Source: Oryzias latipes
Taxonomy: Eukaryota; Chordata; Actinopteri; Beloniformes; Adrianichthyidae
Length of the DNA: 64,000 nucleotides
NCBI RefSeq assembly: GCF_002234675.1
Contig: NC_019870.2
Span: forward strand, 372,001-436,000
Direction of reading: 5' to 3'
The notes under the pieces are model-generated. The model was not told the origin of the DNA, ran no database searches, and saw nothing but the letters and a program-made list of their open reading frames with translations. Position 1 is the first letter of the stretch; each line of letters begins with the position of its first letter. Positions 50,639 through 63,600 of this stretch are shown piece by piece. The translations under genes were made by a program, and so were the position numbers.

Positions 50639-51540
50639 GGATCCAGTCTGGTTTCATTGGTGGTTGATAACATAAAAGTAGGTCATTCAATCAGGCCGAA
50701 CAGGAACATCATATTCTTGTATAATCAGAACTTTTCAGGTCAGTGTTTCCTTACTGAAAGATGGAACTGAGACGATCATTTTAAGGTGATAATAGCGTGT
50801 AAGAAAATGATAATGACATAACTGTAACATCATGTTTGTGTGTTTGTGTTATTTGTGTGTTCACTTCTTTGTTTGTGTGCTGGAGGGAGTCGAGCTACAG
50901 AACAAAACAACATCCGGTTCTGGCTGTCAACCTGAAAACCTTTTTTTTCAACTTTCTCTGTTCTCTGTCAAACTTCTTTTTTTTTTTTTTTTAACTTGTC
51001 CTGTCCAACAGCTGGGCAGACAGATGAGAGCTGAGGGCCTCTTGTGTTGGACATATTTTACTTTAACAAGAGGGGTTATTAATCTTCAGACAAACCAAAG
51101 GTATGTCTGAATAAACCCCTTTTGTAATTGAGGCCAAACTTTATTCATTTCAACCATGATTGAAAATCTTTGGTGTTGGACCGGACGGAAAAGGAAAGAG
51201 GGGAAGAAGAGAGAGGGACGTTAGAGGGGGGGGTAGGAGGGTGATAGTGAGAGGGGGGGGTAAGACCATGAAGCAGCATAAAGCAACAAGTTTACTGGTT
51301 GTTAATCATTACGGTACGGTTCAAATGTAGTACAAAAAGGGCGGGGCCTGTTCACACACACACTCAAATATTATCAACACACCTGCTAGCTGCAAAAATG
51401 TCCACCTGTCGACATGTACACAAAACAGATAGTGTTCACACGCATACCTATGCCTTAAAACCAACTAGTGTGAAATATTTCAGTCATGCAAACTGTTAGT
51501 GCAAAGGTGAGCTAACACCTGTGCTCAGGTGAGTTTTTAT
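50639..51540. other. No gene or recognised repeat
   Basis: AT-rich sequence with a poly-T tract at about 50975-50991. Nothing else supported. Confidence 0.4.
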
Positions 51541-53210
51541 GTTCTTCTAAAATGGATGGTGGAATGTGAAAAGAAGGAGGAGGAGTGCCCAGCCACCCCC
51601 ACCCCAAGACCCCCACCGCAGCAGCAGCGGCAGCCGGAATCCCCCCAACGCCACACGGGAACAGGCAGGGAACAACCGCCCCCCGGGCGACCAAGACCGC
51701 CACCCAGGCCAGGGCCAGCAGGACCGCCGCGAGGCCCCCAGAGCCAGAGAGCAGGGAGGCGTGGAGGGAAAGAGAGCGCCGCCCCAGCCCAACCAGGAGA
51801 GCAGCCCCCCCGCCGCGCCGGAAGAACCCAACGCAGGGCCCCACCGGGGGGCTGTCAAACTTGCTGATTTTAAAGATGCAGATTCTTTCTGTGATATAAC
51901 CATAGAAACAGTCGATCATCTGTTCTTGTTTAGAAGTTTCCTTTTCCTGCACTCAAAAAACGTTCACTTTGAATGAACATAAAAAAATTATGGAAAGGAT
52001 TTCCACATGATTAGATTGCGTTACTTGAACAAAAATGAATCATGTTGGTCCTACTTAATGTATTTAGGTTGGCTCAACTTAATATATTTAGGTTGGGTCA
52101 ACTTAATGTATTTAGGTTCAAACTAATAAATTTAAGTTGATTTAATTTAAATAGAGCAGTTGCACCCAACTTTAAATTGATATTGTTGCTCACTCTAAAA
52201 AGAAAAAAGTTGAACCAATTTAATTGAATCACTTCAATTGGTCACACCTAAGTAAATTAAGTTTATTTAACTTGAATTTCTATTTATTTCTATAATTTTA
52301 TTTATTCATCTGTAATTGATATGTTGTTCCAAAGTTACAACCAATGGGTCTTTTAATTTTCACATCAAAGACATGAATTACCCAGCAAAGTCCCACATCA
52401 CAAGACAGGAGCTCGATAACCGCGAACTCTGTGTTAAGTATTGGAACATTAACAGTTTGCCACACAAGGGGGTTGGTCTTCATCCTCTACCAAACTTTAA
52501 CTCATGGTGCAAAAAAAAAATAAACATAACAGTTTAAATCACTAGTTAAAACAGAGTAAAACAGCTAGACAATAAAACCCGTGGACAAAAACTCACACTT
52601 AGACCCCAATCTGCCCAGATAGACAAAGAAAATGGTATCCCACAATTCCTTGCGATTACTAATGCATCCAATTTAATGGTATCATGTTGGATCAACATGA
52701 TTGAAATTAGTAACTTTTAAATGGATTATTTTTATGTACAATCGACATGATTCATTCACGTAAGATTTACAAACATAAAATTTTCTGGTTGAAATGACAA
52801 GTTACTTTTTCGTTAACTTAATTGGCTGGTAATTTCCTTTTTTTGAGTGTGTTCAGTTACAAAAAGACATCATTTGGAGTTTGTGGTGATAAATTATTTG
52901 ATTTGGATATTAATACACTAATATCTGGGAAATGTTTCATTCACAAATTCTTTCAAATCAAACCATTTTTTATTAAATTCAATTAATAGATCTTTTCATA
53001 TTTTGAATCACTAAAGTTTATGAAAAACAAAAATGCAGAAAATTTCATTTAAACGATCGCATGTTGATGACAATCCCTATTATTATATTATGACATTTGG
53101 CTGCGATTCTACTGTTATTAGAGTTTTTTGTATTTTATTATTTCTGTTCTGTTCATGTGAACATGTGTGAACATGTGTGAACATCTTTTGAAGTTATAAA
53201 AAAAAAAATG
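51541..53210 (+). mobile_element. Composite of retroelement fragments: GC-rich block, L1 3' end, and an inserted MITE
   Basis: The block at 51541-51852 is Pro/Arg-coding, GC-rich sequence of the kind seen at the 5' end of fish non-LTR elements; its class is unsure. At 51853 the composition changes abruptly to an L1-like ORF2 C-terminus (DADSFCDITIETVDHLFLF), which is interrupted at 51949. It resumes at 52850 (GKCFIHKFFQIKPFFIKF) and ends in an A-rich tail near 53196-53208. The reading is broken in several places. Confidence 0.55.
51950..52849. mobile_element. 900-bp MITE-like element with CACTCAAAAAA terminal repeats
   Basis: CACTCAAAAAA at the left end is matched by TTTTTTGAGTG at the right. 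The interior is AT-rich with repeated TTAATGTATTTAGGTTG words and an internal CACTCTAAAAAG. It sits inside the L1 fragment and has TG next to both ends, which could be a 2-bp duplication. No coding capacity. Confidence 0.65.
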
Positions 53211-53643
53211 CAGATTTGATGCTTTTATTTTGAAGCGTCTAGATTAGGGATTTTGTTCTGAAAGGAATCCTGAGTGAGTCTGAACAGCAAGTGAGGATGA
53301 GGACTTTCCCTCCCCCTCCTCCCGCTGGGTGGAGGGAGGAAGAGGAGGAGGACGAGCGCGTGGACGGCTGACGCAGTGCGCTGCCAGGAAGACCCACGGA
53401 AATCCTCTCCGACGCGGATCTGCGGAGCCTCGCGGCCCGGAGGACGGTTCTGGATGGGTTCGGCGCTGACGGCGGGGGGGCGGCTGTGAGCTCTCAGCGC
53501 GGCGGAGCCGCAGAGGATGCCCCCGCGGAGCCCCTCCCGCCGCCGTCCAGACCTCCATTGTTTCCTGACACCGACCAGCGCCTCCCGGGGGAGGGAGGGC
53601 GACCACAACGACGCCGGTCTCTGAGGAGGCATGCCCAGGATCC
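53211..53643 (+). promoter_or_regulatory. mfhas1: mfhas1 promoter and 5' untranslated region (CpG-rich)
   Basis: CpG content rises sharply from about 53350 to the start codon. An out-of-frame ATG at 53631 precedes the chosen start by 13 bp. No splice acceptor is evident close to the start, so the untranslated region may be continuous with the coding exon. Confidence 0.5.
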
Positions 53644-56554
53644 ATGCGGACTCTGGACGAAAACCAGGAGGAGCAGGAGGAGGAGGAGAGGAGGAGGTCG
53701 GAGCGGCTGAAGGCGGCGCGCCTGTGGAGAGATGCGGCGCTGCGCTCCAGGAAGCTGCGCAGCGGTCTGCGCCAGCTCACGCTCTGCGCCCAGAACCAGC
53801 AGCTGGTCCTGCCGGAGGACATCTCCGAGGTGGAGGCGCTCAACCTGGGGAACAACTCCCTGCAGGAGCTCCCGGAGGAGCTGGGCTCCTCTCTCAACAA
53901 GCTGCGCGTGCTGGAGCTGCGCAGGAACAAGTTCACGGCCGCGCCCCGCGTGCTCTGCGAGCTGGGCCAGCTGGTGGAGCTGGACATGAGCCACAACTGT
54001 CTGCGGACTCTGTCGGAGGGTCTGGGCCAGCTGAGGGCGCTGAAGAAGCTCTGCGTCAGCCACAACAAGATCCAGAGCCTCCCGGCGCAGATCGGAGCCC
54101 TGCAGGCCCTGGAGGAGCTGGACATCAGCTTCAACCTCCTGCACGGCCTCCCCAGGTCCTTCTCCAGCCTGACCCGGCTGCGCGCGCTGGACGCCGACCA
54201 CAACCAGCTCAGCCAGTTCCCCGTGGAGATCCTGGCCCTCGGCCAGCTGGAGGAGCTGGACCTGTCGGGGAACAGGTTCGTGGCCCTACCCGCCAACATC
54301 TGGAGGCTGACGTCCATCAAAGTGCTGTGGCTCAGCAGTCTGCGCATGGCCTCCCTGCCAGAGACCTTCTGCCGCCTGCAGAACCTGGAGAGCCTCATGC
54401 TGGACGGGAACCGGTTGTCTGCACTGCCGCCGTCCTTCGGCCTCCTGCAGAGGCTCAAGATGATGAATCTGTCCTCCAACCAGCTGCAGGTCTTCCCTCA
54501 GGCGCTCCTGGGCGTCTGCGGGTTGGAGGAGCTCTACCTGAGCAGGAACAGGCTGAGCCACGTCCCAGAGGAGATCAGCCAGCTGGGGAGGCTGGTCAAC
54601 CTGTGGCTGGACAACAACAGCATCACGCGCCTCCCCGACTCCATCGTGGATCTGGAAAACCTGGAGGAGCTGGTTCTCCAGGGAAACCACATCGCCGTTC
54701 TCCCCGATAACTTTGGGAAGCTCTCCAGGGTGAACATCTGGAAGGTGAAGGACAACCCGCTGATCCAGCCGCCATACGAGGTCTGCATGAAGGGCATTCC
54801 CTACATCGCTCTGTACCAGCAGGAGCTGGCGCAGTCGCAGCTCGCCGTCAAGCCACGCCTCAAACTGGTCCTGATGGGGAGGAAGGACGCCGGGAAGACG
54901 CTGCTGAGGCGGAGCCTGATGGGGACGAGGGAGGATGGGGGAGGGAACCGAGGGGTGGAGCTCGTGCACTGGGAGGCCGACGCCCATCGCAAACTGACCT
55001 TTATGGTCTTTGACCTTTCAGGGAATCCCAACTTTGACCTGGTCAAACCCTTCTTCCTGTCTCCTGGCGCTCTCTACGTCCTCGTGGTCAACCTCAAATC
55101 CTACGTACCAAAAAGCTTCCACGACCACGTGGGGCGTTTCCTGCGCCTGCTCTGTGCCAAAGTCCCCCACGCCGTGGTGTTTGTTGTGGGCACGCACGCC
55201 GACCTGTGTGGCGAGGCGGAGCTGGAGGAGAAGACGCTGGACATCCACCGGCGGATCGGCCTGCAGGAGGAGGCGGACGTCCGGAGCCTGGGACGCCTGG
55301 CTGAGGAGGTGGAGCTGGCTCTGGAGCAGGGCTTCTCTGTGCGCTCCTCCAGCCCGCACGTTCTGTTCTACGGCGTGTCAGACCGGAACCTGCGCCGCCG
55401 CAGAGCTCAACTGGACTTCCTGTTGAAGCGGCGGCTGCAGGTCCTGTCGCCGGTGCTGAGCGTCAGCTGCACCGGGCCTCAGAGGAACATCCAGAAGCTT
55501 CGGGAGAAGCTCCTGTCGGTGGCGGAGCACCGGGACATCTTCCCCAACCTGCACCGCGTGCTGCCCAAGTCCTGGCAGATGCTGGAGGAGCTGCTCCTGC
55601 AGTCCTCGGAGCTGTGGCTCTCCTGGTGGAGCGCCGCCCGTCTGGGCCTGCAGGCGGGGCTGACGGAGGAGCGGCTGCAGAGCGCCCTGTCCTACCTGCA
55701 CGAGAGCGGGAAGCTGCTGTACTTCGAGGACAGCCCCGCCCTGAAGGAGCACGTCTTCCACAACCTTCCCCGCGTCATCGGCATCCTCAACGTCTTCTTC
55801 CAGAGGGACCGGTCCATGCTGCTGGACCGCCTGCTCTCCGAGGGGGAGAGGGGGGGCAGGGGGCGGGTCAGCCTGGTCATGCAGGACAAGACGGGGGAGA
55901 ACCTGGAAGTGACTCACCTGCAGCAGCACCTGGTGGCCTTCCTTCAGCACGGCCTGCTGCCCTCCGGCGTCATCCGCCTGCTGCTCCGCCCCCTCATCCA
56001 GACGCAGCAGGACCTCCACCTCATCATGGAGCTGCTGCAGAAGATGGGGGTCTGCTACTGCGTCCGTACGCCTCGATCCACCCCCCCAAACGGGGGCGCC
56101 GCGTGGTTCAAGTTCCCAAGCTACGTCAGCAGCGAGGAGCCGCAGGCGGGGGCCCCGCTTCTGCCCACCAGCCCCCTGTTCTCGGTGGAGCAGCTGCACA
56201 TCCAGTACAGCTTCCCCTTCCTGTTTCCTCCCGGCCTGCTGGCGCGCTTCAGTGTGCAGATCGACAGACACGTGGTGCATCGGTCCGACAGCAAGAACCA
56301 GATCCTAGCCTACCGGGGCAAGGTTCCCGTGGTGGTCAGCCACCAGCCGCCCAGGGCGGGGCAGCAGGCGGAGACCCTGTCCATCATCAGCCACGCCTCG
56401 CTGCCCAACATGTGGACCGCCTGGCAGGCCGTCACGCCGCTGGTGGAGGAGCTGGACGCCCTGCTGCAGGAGTGGCCCGGCCTGCTGTACTCGGTCCAGA
56501 TCCTCTGCTCCAAGTGTCTGCGGCGGGGCGCCCAAAGCCCACACCCCTTCCCAG
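53644..56554 (+). CDS. mfhas1: MFHAS1, leucine-rich-repeat Roc-COR (ROCO) protein, large first coding exon
   Basis: ROCO-family GTPase-like protein linked to Toll-like receptor signalling and blood cell development. One exon encodes 970 residues. The order is: an acidic/basic N-terminus, then KAARLWRDAALRSRKLRSGL at residues 24-43 as in the family, about 13 leucine-rich repeats (60-385), the Roc domain with P-loop GRKDAGKT near 412-419, DLSG as the switch motif and GTHAD near 515-520, then the COR domain to the end. The donor after 56554 (CCCAG, then GTGAGT) follows CSKCLRRGAQSPHPFP, where human MFHAS1 also has an intron. The last 70-80 residues (human total 1052) should be in an exon beyond 64000. 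Reading past the donor would add only 10 residues before a stop. Confidence 0.95.
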
Positions 56555-56761
56555 GTGAGTCCTCCGCCGGGAAAGAGGTCACCTGACCTGCACACAGTCC
56601 GCTTTCAGACTCCAGGCCTACAGGGTTCGTATCCCACATGATCACCAGCTAGGGGGGTCCCAAAGGTTTTTATGGGCCGAACACACCTGATCCAGGTGAG
56701 CAGCAGCAGGTAGACCCGGTTCTGAAGAACCAGCAGGATGTCAGCCCACCAGGCCTGGAGT

Positions 56762-59015
56762 TCATGTGTGTGTGTGTGTAAATGTGTATGTGTGTGTGTG
56801 TGTTCATGTGTGTGTGTTCATGTGTGTGTGTGTTCATGTGTGTGTGTGTTCATGTGTGTGTGTGTTCATGTGTGTGTGTAAATGTGTATGTGTGTGTTCA
56901 TGTGTGTGTGTGTTCACGTGTGTGTGTGTGTTCATGTGTGTGTGTGGGTGTGTTCGTGTGTGTGTGTGGGTGTTCATGTGTGTGTGTGTGTTCATGTGTG
57001 GGTGTGTTCTTGTGTGTGTGTGTTCTTGTGTGTGTGTGTTCATGTGTGTGTGTTCATGTGTGTGTGTTCATGTGTGTGCGTGTTCATGTGTGTGTGTGTT
57101 CATGTGTGTGTGTTCATGTGTGTGCGTGTTCATGTGTGTGTTCATGTGTGTGTGTTCATGTGTGTGTTCTTGTGTGTGTGTTCATGTGTGTGTGTAAATG
57201 TGTATGTGTGTGTTCATGTGTGTGTGTGTTCATGTGTGTGTTCATGTGTGTGTGTTCTTGTGTGTGCGTGTTCATGTGTTTGTTCATGTGTGTGTGTTCT
57301 TGTGTGTGTGCGTTCATGTGAGTGTGTTCATGTGTGTGTGTTCATGTGTGTGTGTTCATGTTTGTGTTCATGTGTGTGTGTTCATGTGTGTGTTCTTGTT
57401 TGTGTTCATGTCTGTGTGTGGGTGTGTTCATGTGTGTGTTCATGTGTGTGTGTTCATGTGTGTGTGTTTATGTGTGTGTTCATGTGTGTGTGTTCATGTG
57501 TGTGTTCATGTTTGTGTTCATGTCTGTGTGTGGGTGTGTTCATGTGTGTGTTCATGTGTGTGTTCATGTGTGTGTTCATGTCTGTGTGTGGGTGTGTTCA
57601 TGTGTGTGTTCATGTGTGTGTGTTCATGTGTGTGTGTTTATGTGTGTGTTCATGTGTGTGTTCATGTGTGTATTCTTGTGTGTGTTCATGTGTGTGTGTT
57701 CATGTGTGTGTTCATGTGTGTGTTCTTGTGTGTGCGCGTTCTTGTGTGTGTGTGTTCATGTGTGTGTTCATGTGTGTGTTCATGTGTGCGTTCATGTCTG
57801 TGTGTGGGTGTGTTCATGTGTGTGTTCATGTGTGTGTTCATGTGTGTGTTCTTGTGTGTGCGTGTTCTTGTGTGTGTGTGTTCATGTGTGTGTGTTCTTG
57901 TGTGTGTTCATGTGTGTGTGGTTGTGTGTGTGTGGTTGTGTGTGTGTTCTTGTGTGTGCGTGTTCTTGTGTGTGTGTGTTCATGTGTGTGTGTTCATGTG
58001 TGTGTTCATGTGTGTGTTCTTGTGTGTGCGTGTTCTTGTGTGTGTGTGTTCGTGTGTGTGTGTTCTTGTGTGTGTTCATGTGTGTGTGGTTGTGTGTGTG
58101 TTCTTGTGTGTGCGTGTTCTTGTGTGTGTGTGTTCATGTGTGTGTGTTCATGTGTGTGTTCATGTCTGTGTGTGGGTGTGTTCATGTGTGTGTTCATGTG
58201 TGTGTTCATGTGTGTGTTCATGTCTGTGTGTGGGTGTGTTCATGTGTGTGTTCATGTGTGTGTTCATGTGTGTGTGTTCATGTGTGTGTTCATGTCTGTG
58301 TGTGGGTGTGTTCATGTGTGTGTTCGTGTGTGTGTTCATGTGTGTGTTCATGTGTGTGTGTTCATGTGTGTGTTCATGTCTGTGTGTGGGTGTGTTCGTG
58401 TGTTCATGTGTGTGTTCATGTGTGTGTTCATGTGTGTGTTCATGTGTGTGTGTTCATGTATGTGTTCATGTCTGTGTGTGGGTGTGTTCGTGTGTTCATG
58501 TGTGTGTTCTTGTGTGTGTGTTCTTGTGTGTGTGTTCATGTGTGTGTGTTCATGTGTGTGTTCATGTGTGTGTTCTTGTGTGTGCGTGTTCTTGTGTGTG
58601 TGTGTTCTTGTGTGTGTTCATGTGTGTGTGGTTGTGTGTGTGTTCTTGTGTGTGCGTGTTCTTGTGTGTGTGTGTTCATGTGTGTGTTCATGTCTGTGTG
58701 TGGGTGTGTTCATGTGTGTGTTCATGTGTGTGTTCATGTGTGTGTTCATGTCTGTGTGTGGGTGTGTTCATGTGTGTGTGTTCATGTGTGTGTTCATGTG
58801 TGTGTGTTCATGTGTGTGTTCATGTCTGTGTGTGGGTGTGTTCGTGTGTTCATGTGTGTGTTCTTGTGTGTGTGTTCTTGTGTGTGTGTTCATGTGTGTG
58901 TGTTCATGTGTGTGTTCATGTGTGTGTGTTCATGTGTGTGTTCATGTCTCTGTGTGGGTGTGTTCGTGTGTTCATGTGTGTGTTCTTGTGTGTGTGTTCT
59001 TGTGTGTGATCAGGG
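56762..59015. repeat. 2.2-kb TG-rich array with TTCATG punctuation, in mfhas1 intron
   Basis: TG runs of 8-16 bp separated by TTCATG, TTCTTG or TTCGTG, with recurring longer words around TGTCTGTGTGTGGGTG. All three forward frames stay open for hundreds of codons (Cys/Val/Phe/Met) because the array lacks stop words. This is not a gene. Confidence 0.95.
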
Positions 59016-59584
59016 CCTTTGAATGTAAAGCGCATTGGGTCTTAAATTTTCACCATTTGGGGTGGGTTCTGATCCAGACGTGTGGATCAGAACCAACAGT
59101 TGAGACCCGGAAATGTGAACGGGTCACATGTTTGCTTTCTGAGCGACCCGACCCGTGTCGGACAGAACCTGGCAGTGGCTCAGACCAAACGGAGCAGCAC
59201 TTTCACCGCCCAGCTCTGATCCAGTTAAAGGATCTGAGGGATTAAAGGTCCGGCGCCGAGCGGCCAGCCTTTCAGGGTCACGCAGGAGCCACGCCCCCTC
59301 GGCTGACCGAGCCCGTGTCTCCTCCCACAGCGGGGAGCTGGATCCTGATTGGCTAACGGGCTCTGCAGTCTCCAGACATTAAAGCAGTTCTGGCTCCGCC
59401 CACAGTCGTTTCCTGCGTAGAACATCTGACGTTGTGGTCCACAGAACCTCTGGACCCGGTTCTGTCAGATGTTGAAGCCTTCTTCTGCAGAGCGTCAGAT
59501 TATCTGGATTATCATCTGGATTATCATCCTTCATCCTCAGAGATCAGATCTGACTCGACGCTGATCTTCCAGAAGATCTTAAAG

Positions 59585-59617
<33 letters not shown>

Positions 59618-60600
59618 GATTGACTGGCCCTAACGATGACTCAGCATTTCCCTCCGCTGACTCATGGGGGCGTGGCTTCTGCTCAGATGTTTTCATCCAC
59701 CAGGAGATCCGGGTTTAATCTGAAGCTGCCGTGGTGAGTTCAGGTGTGTCTGGAGGACAGAGAGATGTCTTTGTAGGAGGCTCAGGCTCTGGGAGCGCCG
59801 GATTTTCCTGACCTGCCTGAACACATCGTACTGATGTTTACAGTGCTCTGAATTCTGTGGAGATTAAACCTGTGGGATGGGTCGCCTGTCAATCAGGTGT
59901 GTTTGTTTTCCTGTGGGGGGGTTACAGATGCAGGTGTCAATCAGGTGTCTTGGTGTGTGGCGGGGGGGCGGATAATTCTGTTGCATCACTGCTGTAATCC
60001 CGTTTGAGCCCACATGTGACCCAGGTCTGCTGAGGTCTTTGAACGCCTCGCAGCTTCCTGTTATGAATGAAAACAGAGAAGTCTGTTTCCTCCCTTATTT
60101 GGTCAAAGGAGGCGTGGCTGCAGTGTGACTCCTCCCATCAGACAGCAGAAACTCTGCCTTCTGTGTGAATAAAGGATCTCCAGACAAGAAGATCCTGTTT
60201 GATCCGATACGTTTCAGGAAGCAGAGAAGCTGCTGCTCGCCATTGTTGAGACTCTTTTTGGACACTCAGGGCCTCCATAGTCGCTCATTAAGGCTTTACT
60301 CTCTTTGGTCTAAACCTGTGAGTTCATTAAAGGTGCTGAGTCGTGGTTCTGCATGTCGTTCTGAGGCTTTCAATGACCGTGGTAATCTGCAGACTTCGTA
60401 ATCTTCCGATGGATAATCCAGAGGATCAGAGAACTCCAACATGTACAGAAGGCCCAGTGCATGATGGGATGCCTGCAGGCGCTGCTGCTCTATGGGATTA
60501 GCTTCTTGGTTGGTTTGTTCTGATCCGGTTCTGCTCCATGAGTCTGATCCTGATTTGATCCAGTTCAGATGAAGCCACAGGAAGTCTTTCAGAGCCTTCA
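59016..60600. other. mfhas1 intron spacer, nothing recognised except poly-G
   Basis: I looked for the last mfhas1 exon (human-like NGSERVNVALVYPP) and did not find it. Contains the 31-bp poly-G run. Confidence 0.45.
59586..59616. repeat. poly-G run (31 bp), longest in the window
   Basis: Thirty-one consecutive G on the plus strand. Confidence 0.9.
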
Positions 60601-60604
60601 CTCC

Positions 60605-63600
60605 TCCGTGTTCTCCTCCTCCTTCATGTTCTCCTCCTCCTCCATGTTCTCCTCCTCCTCTGTGTTCTCCTCCCTCCTTCATGTTCTCCTCCTCCTTCAT
60701 GTTCTCCTCCTCCTCCATGTTCTCCTCCTCCTCCGTGTTCTCCTCCTCCTTCATGTTCTCCTCCTCCTCTGTGTTCTCCTCCTCCTTCATGTTCTCCTCC
60801 TCCTCTGTGTTCTCCTCCCTCCTTCATGTTCTCCTCCTCCTCCGTGTTCTCCTCCTCCTCCATGTTCTCCTCCTCCTTCATGTTCTCCTCCTCCTCCGTG
60901 TTCTCCTCCTCCTTCATGTTCTCCTCCTCCTCCATGTTCTCCTCCTCCTCCGTGTTCTCCTCCTCCTTCATGTTCTCCTCCTCCTCTGTGTTCTCCTCCT
61001 CCTTCATGTTCTCCTCCTCCTCTGTGTTCTCCTCCCTCCTTCATGTTCTCCTCCTCCTCCGTGTTCTCCTCCTCCTCCATGTTCTCCTCCTCCTTCATGT
61101 TCTCCTCCTCCTCCGTGTTCTCCTCCTCCTTCATGTTCTCCTCCTCCTCCATGTTCTCCTCCTCCTCCGTGTTCTCCTCCTCCTTCATGTTCTCCTCCTC
61201 CTCTGTGTTCTCCTCCTCCTTCATGTTCTCCTCCTCCTCTGTGTTCTCCTCCCTCCTTCATGTTCTCCTCCTCCTCCGTGTTCTCCTCCTCCTCCATGTT
61301 CTCCTCCTCCTTCATGTTCTCCTCCTCCTCCGTGTTCTCCTCCTCCTTCATGTTCTCCTCCTCCTCCATGTTCTCCTCCTCCTCTGTGTTCTCCTCCTCC
61401 TTCATGTTCTCCTCCTCCTCTGTGTTCTCCTCCTCCTCTGTGTTCTCCTCCTCCTCCATGTTCTCCTCCTCCTTCATGTTCTCCTCCTCCTCCGTGTTCT
61501 CCTCCTCCTTCATGTTCTCCTCCTCCTCCATGTTCTCCTCCTCCTCCGTGTTCTCCTCCTCCTTCATGTTCTCCTCCTCCTCTGTGTTCTCCTCCTCCTT
61601 CATGTTTTTCTCCTCCTCCATGTCCTCCTCCTCCTCCATGTTCTCCTCCTCCTCCGTGTTCTCCTCCTCCTTCATGTTCTCCTCCTCCTCTGTGTTCTCC
61701 TCCCTCCTTCATGTTCTCCTCCTCCTCTGTGTTCTCCTCCTCCTTCATGTTTTTCTCCTCCTCCGTGTTCTCCTCCTCCTACGTGTTCTCCTCCTCCTTC
61801 ATGTTCTCCTCCTCCTCCATGTTCTCCTCCTCCTTCATGTTCTCCTCCTCCTCCGTGTTCTCCTCCTCCTTCATGTTCTCCTCCTCCTCCATGTTCTCCT
61901 CCTCCTCCGTGTTCTCCTCCTCCTTCATGTTCTCCTCCTCCTCTGTGTTCTCCTCCTCCTTCATGTTCTCTTCCTCCTTCATGTTCTCCTCCTCCTTCAT
62001 GTTCTCCTCCTCCTTCATGTTCTCCTCCTCCTTCATGTTCTCCTCCTCCTCTGTGTTCTCCTCCCTCCTTCATGTTCTCCTCCTCCTCCGTGTTCTCCTC
62101 CCTCCTTCATGTTCTCCTCCTCCTTCATGTTCTCCTCCTCCTCCATGTTCTCCTCCTCCTTCATGTTCTCCTCCTCCTCTGTGTTCTCCTCCTCCTTCAT
62201 GTTCTCCTCCTCCTCCATGTTCTCCTCCTCCTCCATGTTCTCCTCCTCCTCCATGTTCTCCTCCTCCTTCATGTTCTCCTCCTCCTCCATGTTCTCCTCC
62301 TCCTCCGTGTTCTCCTCCTCCTTCATGTTCTCCTCCTCCTCCATGTTCTCCTCCTCCTCTGTGTTCTCCTCCTCCTTCATGTTCTCCTCCTCCTCTGTGT
62401 TCTCCTCCCTCCTTCATGTTCTCCTCCTCCTCCATGTCCTCCTCCTCCTCTGTGTTCTCCTCCTCCTTCATGTTTTTCTCCTCCTCCATGTCCTCCTCCT
62501 CCTCCGTGTTCTCCTCCTCCTCCGTGTTCTCCTCCTCCTTCATGTTCTCCTCCTCCTCTGTGTTCTCCTCCCTCCTTCATGTTCTCCTCCTCCTCTGTGT
62601 TCTCCTCCTCCTTCATGTTTTTCTCCTCCTCCATGTTCTCCTCCTCCTCCGTGTTCTCCTCCTCCTCTGTGTTCTCCTCCTCCTTCATGTTTTTCTCCTC
62701 CTCCATGTCCTCCTCCTCCTCCATGTTCTCCTCCTCCTCCGTGTTCTCCTCCTCCTTCATGTTCTCCTCCTCCTCTGTGTTCTCCTCCCTCCTTCATGTT
62801 CTCCTCCTCCTCCATGTCCTCCTCCTCCTCCGTGTTCTCCTCCTCCTTCATGTTCTCCTCCTCCTCCATGTTCTCCTCCTCCTCCATGTTCTCCTCCTCC
62901 TTCATGTTCTCCTCCTCCTCCATGTTCTCCTCCTCCTCTGTGTTCTCCTCCTCCTCCATGTTCTCCTCCTCCTCCGTGTTCTCCTCCTCCTCCGTGTTCT
63001 CCTCCCCTCCTTCATGTTCTCCTCCTCCTCCCGTGTTCTCCTCCTCCTTCATGTTCTCCTCCTCCTTCATGTTCTCCTCCTCCTTCATGTTCTCCTCCTC
63101 CTCTGTGTTCTCCTCCCTCCTTCATGTTCTCCTCCTCCTCCGTGTTCTCCTCCCTCCTTCATGTTCTCCTCCTCCTTCATGTTCTCCTCCTCCTTCATGT
63201 TCTCCTCCTCCTTCATGTTCTCCTCCTCCTCCATGTTCTCCTCCTCCTTCATGTTCTCCTCCTCTGTGTTCTCCTCCTCCTTCATGTTCTCCTCCTCCTC
63301 CATGTTCTCCTCCTCCTCCATGTTCTCCTCCTCCTTCATGTTCTCCTCCTCCTCCATGTTCTCCCCCTCCTCCGTGTTCTCCTCCTCCTCCATGTTCTCC
63401 TCTTCCTCTGTGTTCTCCTCCTCCTCCGTGTTCTCCTCCCTCCTTCATGTTCTCCTCCTCCTCCGTGTTCTCCTCCTCCTTCATGTTCTCCTCCTCCTTC
63501 ATGTTCTCCTCCTCCTCCATGTTCTCCTCCTCCTCTGTGTTCTCCTCCTCCTTCATGTTCTCCTCCTCCTTCATGTTCTCCTCCTCTTTCATGTTCTCCT

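Noticed and set aside
53244-54479. Long minus-strand frame opposite mfhas1 (411 codons), and similar ones opposite lmbrd2
   Set aside because: They are antisense shadows of GC-rich coding exons, with no family match and biased composition.
56555-56586. Stop codon at 56584 as the true end of mfhas1
   Set aside because: A strong GTGAGT donor precedes it at the position of the known human intron, and the family has 70-80 more residues.
56762-59245. Forward reading frames of several hundred codons, rich in Cys, Val, Phe and Met
   Set aside because: They are read through a TG-rich microsatellite that lacks stop words in all frames. There is no domain, splice structure or plausible start.
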